Below, one piece after another: positions 1 to 7,340 of a stretch of DNA of 7,457 nucleotides. The position numbers and the translations under genes are program-made. The DNA comes from Rhodoferax sp. (GTDB lineage: Bacteria; Pseudomonadota; Gammaproteobacteria; Burkholderiales; Burkholderiaceae_C), in the NCBI GenBank assembly GCA_018882485.1, contig VERU01000114.1:1-7457 (forward strand). The letters run 5' to 3'. Numbering within the stretch: position 1 is the stretch's first letter; every line of letters begins with the position of its first letter. The notes under the pieces are model-generated. The model was not told the DNA's origin. It searched no databases and saw only the letters and a list, made by a program, of their open reading frames with translations.

Positions 1-563
1 CGGTAGCGCAACAGCACCAGGCCCAGGGCGACCGCGCCAAACAGGGCCAGCACCAGCAGCGCGGCCCGCCAGCCCGCCTGGTCGGACAGCAGTCCGCCCA
101 GCGGCGGGCCCAGGCAGGCGAAGGCGGCCAGTCCGCTGAGGGCCCGCGACATCACCCGCGTCCCCTGGTCGGGGGGGTAGAGGTCGCGCACGATGGCCCG
201 GGCGCACACCACCCCGGCGCCCATGGCCAGGCCCTGCACACCGCGCCAGGCGATCAGCGCCGACACATCGCCGGCCCAGGCGCAGCCGACCGAGGCCAGG
301 GTGTAGGCCAGCAGGCCGCCCAGCAGCACGGGACGGCGGCCGAAACGGTCCGACAGCGGGCCGGCCAGCAATTGGGACAGGCCAAAGGCCAGCAGCAGCA
401 CGCTGAGGGTCTGCTGGGCCTGTGGCATGCCGGCGTGCAGATCGGCGGTGAGCGCCGGCAGGGCTGGCAGGTACAGATCGGTGGTCAGTGGCTGCAGACC
501 CAGCAGCAGGGCCAGCAGCGCAACCACCGTGGTCGCCGGCATTCGGGGCGGCGCCATGTTCAT
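1..563 (-). CDS. Bcr/CflA-type multidrug efflux MFS transporter, N-terminal 187 codons (runs off left edge)
   Basis: Inner-membrane proton-driven efflux pump of the DHA1/Bcr-CflA group, whose relatives export chloramphenicol, bicyclomycin and other small molecules. The readable part starts MNMAPPRMPATTVVALLALL and covers about five to six membrane segments. Diagnostic features are the TM1 end TTDLYLPALPAL, MFS motif A as GPLSDRFGRRPVLLGG (about residues 66-81), and the TM4 segment RGVQGLAMGAGVVCARAIV followed by RDLYPP, close to the Bcr/CflA pattern with RAIVRD. The ATG at 563 overlaps the TGA of the MATE gene (ATGA), and no Shine-Dalgarno is visible, so translation is probably coupled to MATE. 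A second in-frame ATG lies at 557. The C-terminal half is outside the window, so intactness cannot be judged. A G7/C7 run is at 171-177. Family is certain; substrate unknown. Confidence 0.9.
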   Translation of the reverse strand, partial: MNMAPPRMPATTVVALLALLLGLQPLTTDLYLPALPALTADLHAGMPQAQQTLSVLLLAFGLSQLLAGPLSDRFGRRPVLLGGLLAYTLASVGCAWAGDVSALIAWRGVQGLAMGAGVVCARAIVRDLYPPDQGTRVMSRALSGLAAFACLGPPLGGLLSDQAGWRAALLVLALFGAVALGLVLLRY

Positions 564-2008
564 GAGGAATGTGTCGAGGCAGGCCGGGGCAGCCGGCTGC
601 GGGCCACGCGGCGCAGCAGCGCGGTCAGCGACAGGGCGGCGAAGGTCAGCGCCACCACCAGGCCGATCCAGAATCCGGGGGCGCCCATGGGTTGATCCGG
701 TGCCAGCGGCAGCCACACCGGCGCCAGGCCCAGGGCACAGCCCAGCGGCAATGACAGCCCCCAGAAGGACGCCAGGTGGATCACCATGGGCGCGCGGGTC
801 ACCTTGTAGCCGCGCAGGGCGCTGCTGGCCGCCACCTGCAGCCCGTCGCTGAGCTGGAACACCGCGGCCAGCAGCAGCAGCCGGGCGGCCAGCGTGGTCA
901 CGGCGGCATCGTGGGTGTACAGGCCGGCGATCTGCCGGCTGCCCAGCGCCATGCCGAGGGCGGCCGTGGCCGACAGCGTGAGCGCCATCCCGATGCCCAC
1001 CCAGGCCCGGAACCGGGCTTCGGCAGGTCGTCCCGCGCCCAGCGAATGACCGATGCGGGTGAGCATGGCCAGCCCCACGCTCATGGGCAGCATGAAGGTC
1101 ACCGACGCCGCATTGAGCGCGATCTGGTGCGCCCCGACTTCGACCGCGCCAAACCGCGCCAGCAAAAGCGCAATCAGCCCGAAGGCACTGGTTTCCGCGA
1201 AATAGGTCACCCCGATCGGCAGGCCCAGCCGCAGCAGCATGGCCAGCACCGGCCCGTCGGGCCACTCGAAGCGCGCGAAGGGCCAGGTCGCCCGGTAGGC
1301 CGGCGCGCGGGCGATCCAGACCAGCAGGGCCGCCAGGCTGAACCAGGTGCTGGCCAGCACCGCCCAGGCGCAGCCCAGGCCGCCCAGCCGCGGCAGCCCG
1401 CCCAGCCCATGCACCAGCAGGGCACTCAGCGCCACATGCAAGCCCAGTGCCGCCAGGGCGACCACCATCATGGGGCGGGTCTGGTTCAGGCTCGCGCTGT
1501 AGCCGTACAGCACCCGGTAGGCGGCGAAAGCCGGCAGCCCGGCGCTGGAGATCCGCACGAAGTCGGCGGCCAGCTCCTGCACCGCCGGCTGCAGCGCCAG
1601 CCGGTCGAACACCGGAATCACCGCCCAGTTCAGCCCGGCCGCCACCAGTCCGACGGCCAGCGCCTTCCAGAGGCCCTGGCGCACCACCTGCGGCACCCGG
1701 TCCAGCGCACCGGCTCCCACATGGTGGGCGATCACCGGATTGACCGACAGCATCAGGCCAATCAGCGTGACATTGCTGATCAGCCAGATCGACGCCCCCA
1801 GCGATACGCCGGCGAGGTCCTGCGCGGAGGCGTTGCCGGCCATCATCACCGCCGTGGCCGACAGGCCCACCGAGGCCAGCTGTCCCACCAGGATGGGCCA
1901 GGCCAGGCGCCAGAGAGAAAGGATTTCAGCCCCCACGCTCGTCACTGCGTGTACGTCGCTGCCCCCCGGGGGGGCGTTCGCAGCTCGGGACGGCCCGGCG
2001 CTGCTCAT
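560..2008 (-). CDS. MATE family efflux transporter, NorM/MdtK-like
   Basis: Twelve-helix inner-membrane cation-coupled exporter of drugs or metabolites; 482 residues, near the usual ~455-480. The MATE fold starts at EILSLWRLAWPIL (residue 28). NorM-type blocks are YFAETSAFG (269-277), GAHQIALN (292-299), LPMSVGLAMLTRIGHSLGAG (307-326) and FQLSDGLQ followed by SALRGYKVTR (384-405). By alignment from memory to Vibrio cholerae NorM, E272 matches Glu255 and D388 matches Asp371, but the TM1 Asp36 position appears to be Ala53, and the usual RGYKDT is RGYKVT. The ATG at 2008 is preceded by GGGGG with a 4-nt gap. The first ~25 residues are encoded by a palindromic intergenic-type repeat and are probably not part of the ancestral fold; an in-frame GTG near residue 22 is an alternative start. 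It follows mutL by 21 bp and overlaps the MFS gene by 4 bp. Substrate unknown. Confidence 0.93.
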   Translation of the reverse strand: MSSAGPSRAANAPPGGSDVHAVTSVGAEILSLWRLAWPILVGQLASVGLSATAVMMAGNASAQDLAGVSLGASIWLISNVTLIGLMLSVNPVIAHHVGAGALDRVPQVVRQGLWKALAVGLVAAGLNWAVIPVFDRLALQPAVQELAADFVRISSAGLPAFAAYRVLYGYSASLNQTRPMMVVALAALGLHVALSALLVHGLGGLPRLGGLGCAWAVLASTWFSLAALLVWIARAPAYRATWPFARFEWPDGPVLAMLLRLGLPIGVTYFAETSAFGLIALLLARFGAVEVGAHQIALNAASVTFMLPMSVGLAMLTRIGHSLGAGRPAEARFRAWVGIGMALTLSATAALGMALGSRQIAGLYTHDAAVTTLAARLLLLAAVFQLSDGLQVAASSALRGYKVTRAPMVIHLASFWGLSLPLGCALGLAPVWLPLAPDQPMGAPGFWIGLVVALTFAALSLTALLRRVARSRLPRPASTHSS

Positions 2009-2028
2009 GCTGCCCCCACGGTCGTCAC
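1928..2028. repeat. C/G-rich palindromic repeat element at the mutL-MATE junction
   Basis: Two nearly identical 18-bp blocks in direct orientation, agcccccacgctcgtcac (1928-1945) and tgcccccacggtcgtcac (2011-2028), match at 16 of 18 positions. Between them is a dyad made of C6 directly followed by G7 (1962-1974), flanked by GCTG (1958-1961) and CAGC (1981-1984). GCTGCCCCC itself occurs at 1958 and 2009. The element begins 2 bp past the mutL stop codon, supplies the GGGGG before the MATE start, and runs through the first ~25 MATE codons. Its appearance resembles short palindromic repeats I recall scattered between genes in Comamonadaceae and Leptothrix/Rubrivivax-type genomes; copy number cannot be checked here. 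It could act as an attenuator or RNA-stability hairpin. Confidence 0.6.
2009..2017 (-). promoter_or_regulatory. Likely ribosome-binding site of the MATE gene, inside the repeat
   Basis: Reading on the minus strand, GTGGGGGCAGC precedes ATG. The GGGGG (2017-2013) lies 4 nt from the start codon, which is close for a Shine-Dalgarno but is the only purine-rich block present. It belongs to the second 18-bp block of the repeat, so the repeat has either supplied or overwritten the native site. The same GTGGGGGC string recurs 83 bp downstream, within the coding region. Confidence 0.4.
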
Positions 2029-2029
2029 G

Positions 2030-3943
2030 TCAACGGCCCCTCAGGAAAAGGGCGTCGAGCTCGCGTAGCGTGAGCTGGCGCCAGGTGGGGCGGCCGTGGT
2101 TGCACTGGTCGGCCCGCTCGGTGGCTTCCATCTGGCGCAGCAGGGCATTCATCTCATCGAGGCTCAGGCGGCGGTTGGCGCGCACCGCGCCGTGGCAGGC
2201 CATGCTGGCGAGCAGCTCGTCCTGCGCGCGCTCCAGCACGGTGCTGGCCGGCAGCGCCGCCAGGTCGGCCAGCACCCCGCGCGCCAGCGCCACGGCGTCG
2301 CCCTGCGCCAGCGCGGCGGGCACGGCCCGCACCGCCAGGGTGCGGACCGACAGGGGGGTCACCTCCAGACCCAGGGCGGCCAGGGCCTCGGCCTGTTCCT
2401 GGGCGGTGGCCAGCTCGGTGGGCGTGGCGGCAAAGGGTGCGGGCAGCAGCAGGGCCTGTCGGGGCAGGCTGGCCTGGGATGAGGATCCGCGCTGCGCCTT
2501 GAGCTGCTCGTAGACGATGCGTTCATGCGCGGCATGCATGTCCACCAGCACCAGGCCCTGGGTGTTCTCGGCCAGGATGTACACCCCCTGCAACTGCGCC
2601 AGGGCCCGGCCCAGCGGCCAGTCGCCCGGGGGCAGGGAGGCCGCCGGGCCCGGGCCTCCGGCGGCGGCCGGGGTGGGGTCGGCGGCGCGGGCGGTGTCCT
2701 GCCCAGGCCTCGACCACAGCGCGCTCAGGTCGCTGACCGGAATGCCCGAGCGAAAGGCGCCCGGTGCGAAGGTTTCGCGCGGCTCGAAGTGCAGTCCGGC
2801 CTGCCGGTCCGGCCCCCTGTCGGTGCATGGGGGGGGAGGCGAGGGCAGCTCGGGGTCGACCGGCGGGGCCGGGCTGGCGGCTCCGGCGCGCGAGGGCGCC
2901 AGGGCCTGTTCGAGCGCGTGGCGTACGGCCTGATGCACCTCGCGGGCATCGCGGAAGCGCACCTCGATCTTGGTGGGATGCACGTTCACATCCACCCGGG
3001 ACGGGTCGATGCCGAGGAACAGCACGTAGGCGGGCTGCCGTTGTCCGTGCAGCACGTCCTCGTAGGCGCTGCGGGCGGCATGGGCCAGCACCTTGTCGCG
3101 CACGAAGCGGCCGTTGACATAGGCGTACTGGTGGTCGGCCCGCGCCCGTGACGCGGTGGGGGTGCCCGTCAGCCCGGTGACCTCCAGCGTCGGCCCGGTC
3201 CCGTCACCGCCGGTGAGCCGCCGCACCGGCAGCGCCTGCGAGGCGAACTCCGCGCCGAGCACGTCGGCGATGCGTTGCGTCAGCGCCTGCGGTCCGTCAC
3301 AGCGTCGCCACTGCTCGACCAGGCGGCCCTCATGCCAGACGGCGAAGCCGACCTCCGGCCGCGCCAGTGCATGGCGGCGCACCGCCTCGATGCAGTGCGC
3401 GAGTTCGGTGGCGTCCGACTTGAGGAACTTGCGCCGCGCCGGCGTGCTGAAGAACAGCTCCTTGACCTCCACCGTGGTCCCGCGGGTCCGCGCCGCCGGC
3501 TGCAGCTCACCCGTCCGGCCGTCGAGGATGTGGGCATGATTGTGGCCTTCAGCCCTTGTCAGTATTGAACAGTCTGCTATGGAGTTAATAGCGGCAAGCG
3601 CCTCGCCCCGGAACCCCATGGTCTGCACCGATTCCAGGTCCGACAGGCTGTGGATCTTGCTGGTGGCATGGCGCATGAAGGCCAGCGGCAGTTCCTCTGG
3701 TGGCATGCCCTGGCCGTCGTCTTCGACCACGATGCGCCGCACCCCGCCGGCCTGCAGCCGCACCGTGACCTGCGTGGCCCCGGCGTCCAGCGCGTTGTCC
3801 ACCAGTTCCCGCACCACGGAGGCGGGCCGTTCCACCACCTCGCCGGCCGCGATCTGGCTGATCAGTTCATCGGGCAAGGCCCGGATCGGCCGGCGGTCCC
3901 TGGCCGGTGGCGCGGTGGGGACGGCAGGCAGTGGTGTGGACAC
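2030..3943 (-). CDS. mutL: DNA mismatch repair protein MutL (probable endonuclease type)
   Basis: Matchmaker ATPase linking MutS to strand incision; 637 residues, normal size. The N-terminal GHKL ATPase shows RELVDNALDAG (E46 catalytic, N50 for Mg), DDGQGM (75-80), TMGFRGEALA (108-117), GTTVEVKELF (155-164) and RVDVNVHPTK (316-325, K325). A proline-rich linker spans about 350-440. The C-terminal domain has DMHAAHERIVYE (468-479), a beta-clamp-binding motif QALLLP (496-501), ACHGAVRANRR (582-592) and CNHGRPTW (614-621). DMHA-x2-E-x4-E matches the metal-binding endonuclease motif with Met for Gln, as I recall for Pseudomonas and Neisseria MutL; this fits organisms without MutH. The start is GTG at 3943: no Shine-Dalgarno, but TAGAAT ends 6 nt upstream. 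modC stops 21 bp upstream and the MATE gene follows 21 bp downstream. Oddities are a C8 tract at residues 370-372 and a rare-codon patch at residues 118-136. Confidence 0.97.
   Translation of the reverse strand: MSTPLPAVPTAPPARDRRPIRALPDELISQIAAGEVVERPASVVRELVDNALDAGATQVTVRLQAGGVRRIVVEDDGQGMPPEELPLAFMRHATSKIHSLSDLESVQTMGFRGEALAAINSIADCSILTRAEGHNHAHILDGRTGELQPAARTRGTTVEVKELFFSTPARRKFLKSDATELAHCIEAVRRHALARPEVGFAVWHEGRLVEQWRRCDGPQALTQRIADVLGAEFASQALPVRRLTGGDGTGPTLEVTGLTGTPTASRARADHQYAYVNGRFVRDKVLAHAARSAYEDVLHGQRQPAYVLFLGIDPSRVDVNVHPTKIEVRFRDAREVHQAVRHALEQALAPSRAGAASPAPPVDPELPSPPPPCTDRGPDRQAGLHFEPRETFAPGAFRSGIPVSDLSALWSRPGQDTARAADPTPAAAGGPGPAASLPPGDWPLGRALAQLQGVYILAENTQGLVLVDMHAAHERIVYEQLKAQRGSSSQASLPRQALLLPAPFAATPTELATAQEQAEALAALGLEVTPLSVRTLAVRAVPAALAQGDAVALARGVLADLAALPASTVLERAQDELLASMACHGAVRANRRLSLDEMNALLRQMEATERADQCNHGRPTWRQLTLRELDALFLRGR
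2829..2836. repeat. G8/C8 homopolymer inside the mutL linker
   Basis: Eight consecutive G on the plus strand read as C8 in mutL, encoding Pro370-Pro371 and two bases of Pro372. Gain or loss of one base would shift the frame after the ATPase domain and remove the clamp-binding, dimerisation and endonuclease parts. It is the longest homopolymer I noticed in the window; the next are G7 at 171-177 (MFS) and C6G7 at 1962-1974 (MATE). Confidence 0.85.
3536..3592 (-). other. Rare-codon, AT-rich patch within mutL (residues 118-137)
   Basis: In this stretch mutL uses GCT, ATT, ATA (twice), GCA, TGT, TCA, ACA, AGG, GAA, AAT and CAT, whereas surrounding codons end almost always in G or C. Positions 3541-3600 are 50% A+T, against roughly 30% nearby. 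The frame stays open, and the peptide (EALAAINSIADCSILTRAEG) still fits the MutL family just after the conserved GFRGEAL. Both edges are abrupt. Confidence 0.7.
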
Positions 3944-3955
3944 CCGTCGATTCTA
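3944..3955 (-). promoter_or_regulatory. Candidate -10 element giving a leaderless mutL transcript
   Basis: TAGAAT (3955-3950, minus strand), five of six matches to TATAAT, is followed by exactly six bases and then the mutL GTG. With normal -10 to +1 spacing, transcription would start on the G of that codon. No recognisable -35 lies 16-18 bp upstream and no Shine-Dalgarno precedes the GTG. It sits in the 21-bp modC-mutL gap. It is supported mainly by the same geometry at modA and dedA. Confidence 0.4.
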
Positions 3956-3964
3956 GGCGGCGCC

Positions 3965-5074
3965 TCAACCGATGACGGCCACCGCCTTGACCAGCGCCCA
4001 GACGCGGTCGCCCGGCTGCAGGGCCAGGGCATGGACCGACTTGCGCGTCAGCCGGGCCAGCAGTGGCACCTGCCCGCAGCGCAGGCGCACCAGGCACTGC
4101 GAAGGGTGGGGCTGCGCCGCGATCGCCTCGACCTCAGCGGGCAGGTGGTTCTGGACGCTGGTCTGCGCGGGCTCCACGGTCTGCAGGCTCACATCACGCG
4201 CCAGAATGCGCAGCCGCACCGCGCTGCCCGGCGGCCGTCCCGTGTCGGCCACCCAGAAGCTGCCCCCTTCGAAGCTGGTCTGCGCCAGATGCCATTCCGG
4301 GTCGCGGGTCGTGATGCGGGCATGCACCAGGGTGCCCGCATCGTCCCCCGCCAGCCCGGGTGGGTCGAGCGCCGTGAGCACCGACACGGCCGGTCCGCTG
4401 GCGTGCACCCGGCCGTCCCGCAGCACCACCAGCTGGTCGGCCAGCCGAACCACCTCGTCGGCCGAATGGGTGACGTAGAGCATCGGGATGCTCAGCTCGT
4501 CGCGCATCCGTTCCAGCCAGGGCAGGATCTCCTGCCGTCGCGCTGCGTCCAGCGCGGCCAGCGGCTCGTCCAGCAGCAGCAGGCGCGGCCCGGTGGCCAG
4601 CGCCCGCGCGATGGCCACCCGCTGGCGTTCACCGCCCGACAGCTGGTCGGCGCGCCGGTGCAGCAGATGGCCGATGCCCAGCAGCGCGACAGCCGCCTGC
4701 AGCGCCTCGTCGCCGGCGGGCGGGCGGGCGCGTCGCAGCCCGTACTGCAGGTTGCCCTGCACATCCAGGTGCTCGAACAGGCTGGCCTCCTGGAAGACAT
4801 AGCCCAGCGGGCGCTGCCAGGTGGGCCGGCAGACGCCCGACGCGTCGTCCTGCCACAGCTCGCCGCCGACCCGAATGCTTCCCCGGGCCGCAGGCTCCAG
4901 CCCGGCCACGCAACGCAGCACCGTGGTCTTGCCCGACCCCGAGACCCCGAACAGCACCGTGATTCCCCGCCCGGGCAGTTCGAGGTCGAGCGCCAGCGAA
5001 AACTCCGCACGGGCCAGTGACAGTCGCAGCTGCAGCGACCCGGCATCCTGCGGAGACAGGGTGGCCGGCTTCAC
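3965..5074 (-). CDS. modC: Molybdate ABC transporter ATP-binding protein ModC
   Basis: Cytoplasmic ATPase driving molybdate/tungstate import through ModB; 369 residues, typical for ModC. The ABC domain holds Walker [10 protein letters not shown] (43-51), Q-loop YVFQE (Q95), signature [16 protein letters not shown] (145-160), Walker B LLLLDEP (165-171) and the H-loop YVTHS (H203). Residues about 280-369 form the C-terminal regulatory part, including a Mop/TOBE-like domain (about 306-367, with QNHLPAEV and [19 protein letters not shown]) that binds oxyanion in this family. The frame stays open far upstream, but homology begins at [22 protein letters not shown], and the GTG at 5074 overlaps the modB TGA (GTGA), fixing the start by translational coupling; no Shine-Dalgarno is seen. 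Third gene of modABC, 21 bp before mutL. All catalytic motifs are intact. Confidence 0.96.
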   Translation of the reverse strand: MKPATLSPQDAGSLQLRLSLARAEFSLALDLELPGRGITVLFGVSGSGKTTVLRCVAGLEPAARGSIRVGGELWQDDASGVCRPTWQRPLGYVFQEASLFEHLDVQGNLQYGLRRARPPAGDEALQAAVALLGIGHLLHRRADQLSGGERQRVAIARALATGPRLLLLDEPLAALDAARRQEILPWLERMRDELSIPMLYVTHSADEVVRLADQLVVLRDGRVHASGPAVSVLTALDPPGLAGDDAGTLVHARITTRDPEWHLAQTSFEGGSFWVADTGRPPGSAVRLRILARDVSLQTVEPAQTSVQNHLPAEVEAIAAQPHPSQCLVRLRCGQVPLLARLTRKSVHALALQPGDRVWALVKAVAVIG

Positions 5075-5760
5075 GGCAGCACCCGCGCACTGCGCCGGCG
5101 CAGCAGGGCCAGGACCAGCAGCACGACGAAGGAGAACAGCAGCATGCCGCCGGCCAGCAGATGCGCCTGCGCGTACTCCATGGCCTCCACATGGCCGTAG
5201 ATCTGGGTCGAGACCACCCGGGTCTTGCCCGGGATGTTGCCGCCGATCATCAGCACGACGCCGAACTCGCCCACCGTGTGGGCGAAACTGAGGATGGCCG
5301 CCGTGATCAGGCCCGGGCGCGCCAGCGGGAGCGCGACCGTGAAGAAGGCGTCCAGCGGTCGCGCGCGCAAGGTGGCCGCCACCTCCAGCGGACGCTTGCC
5401 CAGCGCCTCGAACGCATGCTGGATCGGCTGCACCGCGAACGGCAGCGAGAACAGCAGCGAGCCGATCAGCAGGCCGGCGAACGTGAAGGACAGCACTCCC
5501 CATCCGAGGGCCTGGGTCAGCCGGCCCAGCGGTCCGTTCGGACCCATGGCCACCAGCAGGTAGAAGCCCAGTACCGAGGGCGGCAGCACCAGCGGCAGGG
5601 TGACCAGCGCGCTGACCGGCGCCCGCCAGCGCGAGGCCGTCTGCGACAGCCACCAGGCCAGCGGGGTGGCCAGCAACAGCAGGAGCAGGGTCGTGAGGGT
5701 GGCGAGCTCCAGCGTCAGGCGGACGGCAGAGACGGCGTCGTTCGACAGAAGCGCATTCAT
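5071..5760 (-). CDS. modB: Molybdate ABC transporter permease ModB
   Basis: Inner-membrane channel subunit of the molybdate importer; 229 residues, the usual ModB size, with about five to six hydrophobic segments (for example 18-38, 52-72, 88-110, 150-172, 202-221). The coupling-helix EAA motif reads [25 protein letters not shown] (126-150, cited in two parts: [12 protein letters not shown] and [12 protein letters not shown]). The ModB hallmark [20 protein letters not shown] (161-180) is well kept. The start is ATG at 5760, preceded by GGAG with a 10-nt spacer; the open frame upstream of it overlaps modA and is not real. It is 38 bp after modA and overlaps modC by 4 bp, consistent with co-translation. 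Confidence 0.96.
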   Translation of the reverse strand: MNALLSNDAVSAVRLTLELATLTTLLLLLLATPLAWWLSQTASRWRAPVSALVTLPLVLPPSVLGFYLLVAMGPNGPLGRLTQALGWGVLSFTFAGLLIGSLLFSLPFAVQPIQHAFEALGKRPLEVAATLRARPLDAFFTVALPLARPGLITAAILSFAHTVGEFGVVLMIGGNIPGKTRVVSTQIYGHVEAMEYAQAHLLAGGMLLFSFVVLLVLALLRRRSARVLP

Positions 5761-5770
5761 GCGTCGGGGG

Positions 5771-5774
5771 CTCC
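5771..5774 (-). promoter_or_regulatory. Ribosome-binding site of modB
   Basis: GGAG on the minus strand lies 10 nt before the ATG at 5760, in the 38-bp modA-modB gap. It is the only classical Shine-Dalgarno I find in the window; every other start relies on overlap, a G-run, or no leader at all. Confidence 0.5.
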
Positions 5775-5798
5775 GGGGCGGGCGGGCTCGGTCTGCCC

Positions 5799-6623
<825 letters not shown>

Positions 6624-6639
6624 TCATGGCACCGCGGCC

Positions 6640-6656
6640 TGCCGGCTGCTCCGGCA
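6640..6656. repeat. Small hairpin in the modA-dedA intergenic region
   Basis: TGCCGG (6640-6645), loop CTGCT, CCGGCA (6651-6656): a perfect 6-bp stem. GCTGCTCCGG occurs at 6645-6654 and again at 6600-6609. There is no T-run, so it is not an obvious terminator. Otherwise the 117-bp divergent region (6570-6686) holds only the two promoter candidates and the ModE-like site. Confidence 0.35.
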
Positions 6657-6673
6657 ACGCCCTGGGGGCCCGT

Positions 6674-6679
6674 GATAAT
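6674..6679 (+). promoter_or_regulatory. Candidate -10 element of dedA
   Basis: GATAAT (five of six to TATAAT) is followed by seven bases and the ATG at 6687, placing +1 at about 6686. If correct, the in-frame GTG at 6672 and ATG at 6678 lie upstream of the transcript start and cannot be used. No clear -35 is seen. Confidence 0.42.
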
Positions 6680-6686
6680 GCCGGCC

Positions 6687-7340
6687 ATGGACCTGGTTGC
6701 CACCCTGATCGACTTCATCCTGCATGTGGACCGCTACCTCGAGGCGTTCGTGCGCGATCACGGCGCCTGGGTGTATGCGCTGCTGTTTCTGGTGATCTTT
6801 GTCGAGACCGGTGTGGTGGTCATGCCCTTCCTGCCGGGAGACTCGCTGCTCTTCGTGGTCGGCGCCCTGTGCGGCCTGGGCCTGATGGACTACGGGTTGA
6901 GCGTGTCCCTGCTGCTGGCTGCGGCGGTGCTCGGCAACCAGAGCAACTACGCGCTGGGCCGGTTCTTCGGCCCCCGTGTGTTCCGCTGGGACAACTCGCG
7001 CCTGTTCAACAAGGCCGCCTTCGACCGCACCCATGCCTTCTACGAGCGCTATGGCGGCATCACGCTGGTGGCGGCCCGCTTCATGCCCTTTGTCCGGACC
7101 TTCGCGCCGTTCGTGGCCGGTGTCGGCCGCATGACCCACCGCAAGTTCTCCTTCTACGATGTGTCGGGCGGCCTGCTCTGGGTGGGTGGTCTGGTCACCG
7201 TGGGGTATTTCTTCGGCAACATGCCCTTCGTCAAGGCGCATCTGGAGAAGATCATCTGGGCCATGATCCTGCTGCCGGGCCTGCTGGTGCTGGCCGGCGG
7301 CTGGCGGGCGCGCCGCGCCGCTGCCCGGGGCGCGCGATGA
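6687..7340 (+). CDS. DedA family membrane protein
   Basis: Polytopic inner-membrane protein of the DedA/SNARE-associated (VTT) family; members take part in undecaprenyl-phosphate or phospholipid recycling and in proton-motive-force homeostasis. 217 residues from the ATG at 6687, typical length; upstream in-frame GTG 6672 and ATG 6678 would add five or three residues, but family proteins begin like MDLVATLIDFILHVDRYLEAF and a -10-like hexamer overlaps those codons. Visible family marks are FVETGVVVMPFLPGDSLLF (38-56), LGNQSNYALGRFFG (82-95), ARFMPFVRTFAPFVAGVGRM (130-149) and VGYFFGN (172-178). The acidic pair E40 and D52 and arginines R131 and R137 correspond to residues I recall as essential in E. 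coli YqjA (E39, D51, R130, R136). The C-terminus is basic. Its TGA overlaps the next ATG. Confidence 0.93.
   Translation: MDLVATLIDFILHVDRYLEAFVRDHGAWVYALLFLVIFVETGVVVMPFLPGDSLLFVVGALCGLGLMDYGLSVSLLLAAAVLGNQSNYALGRFFGPRVFRWDNSRLFNKAAFDRTHAFYERYGGITLVAARFMPFVRTFAPFVAGVGRMTHRKFSFYDVSGGLLWVGGLVTVGYFFGNMPFVKAHLEKIIWAMILLPGLLVLAGGWRARRAAARGAR

Noticed and set aside
776..2068. Long plus-strand open frame (430 codons) opposite the MATE gene
   Set aside because: It is the antisense shadow of a high-GC gene: composition is Q/H/R/G-rich with no domain, and it spans the repeat and both gene ends.
3556..3571. LexA-box-like CTGT-N8-GACA on the minus strand within mutL
   Set aside because: The second half should be ACAG for the gammaproteobacterial box; it is intragenic and not symmetric.
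3556..3583. Possible antisense promoter (TTGTCA, 16 bp, TATGGA) in the AT-rich mutL patch
   Set aside because: The -10 matches only three of six positions, and AT-rich sequence in a GC-rich genome yields such look-alikes by chance.
3650..5020. 456-codon plus-strand open frame opposite mutL and modC
   Set aside because: Low-complexity R/Q/G/H-rich translation across two well-supported genes; a by-product of codon bias.
5075..5653. 193-residue upstream extension of the modC frame
   Set aside because: It overlaps modB completely, has no homology-like content, and the GTGA overlap at 5071-5074 gives a proper start.
6640..6656. Hairpin as a rho-independent terminator
   Set aside because: It has a short stem without a T-run and lies between divergent promoters, where no transcript should end.
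6624..7241. 205-codon minus-strand open frame opposite dedA
   Set aside because: H/Q/E-rich antisense shadow without any motif; dedA is clearly the real gene.
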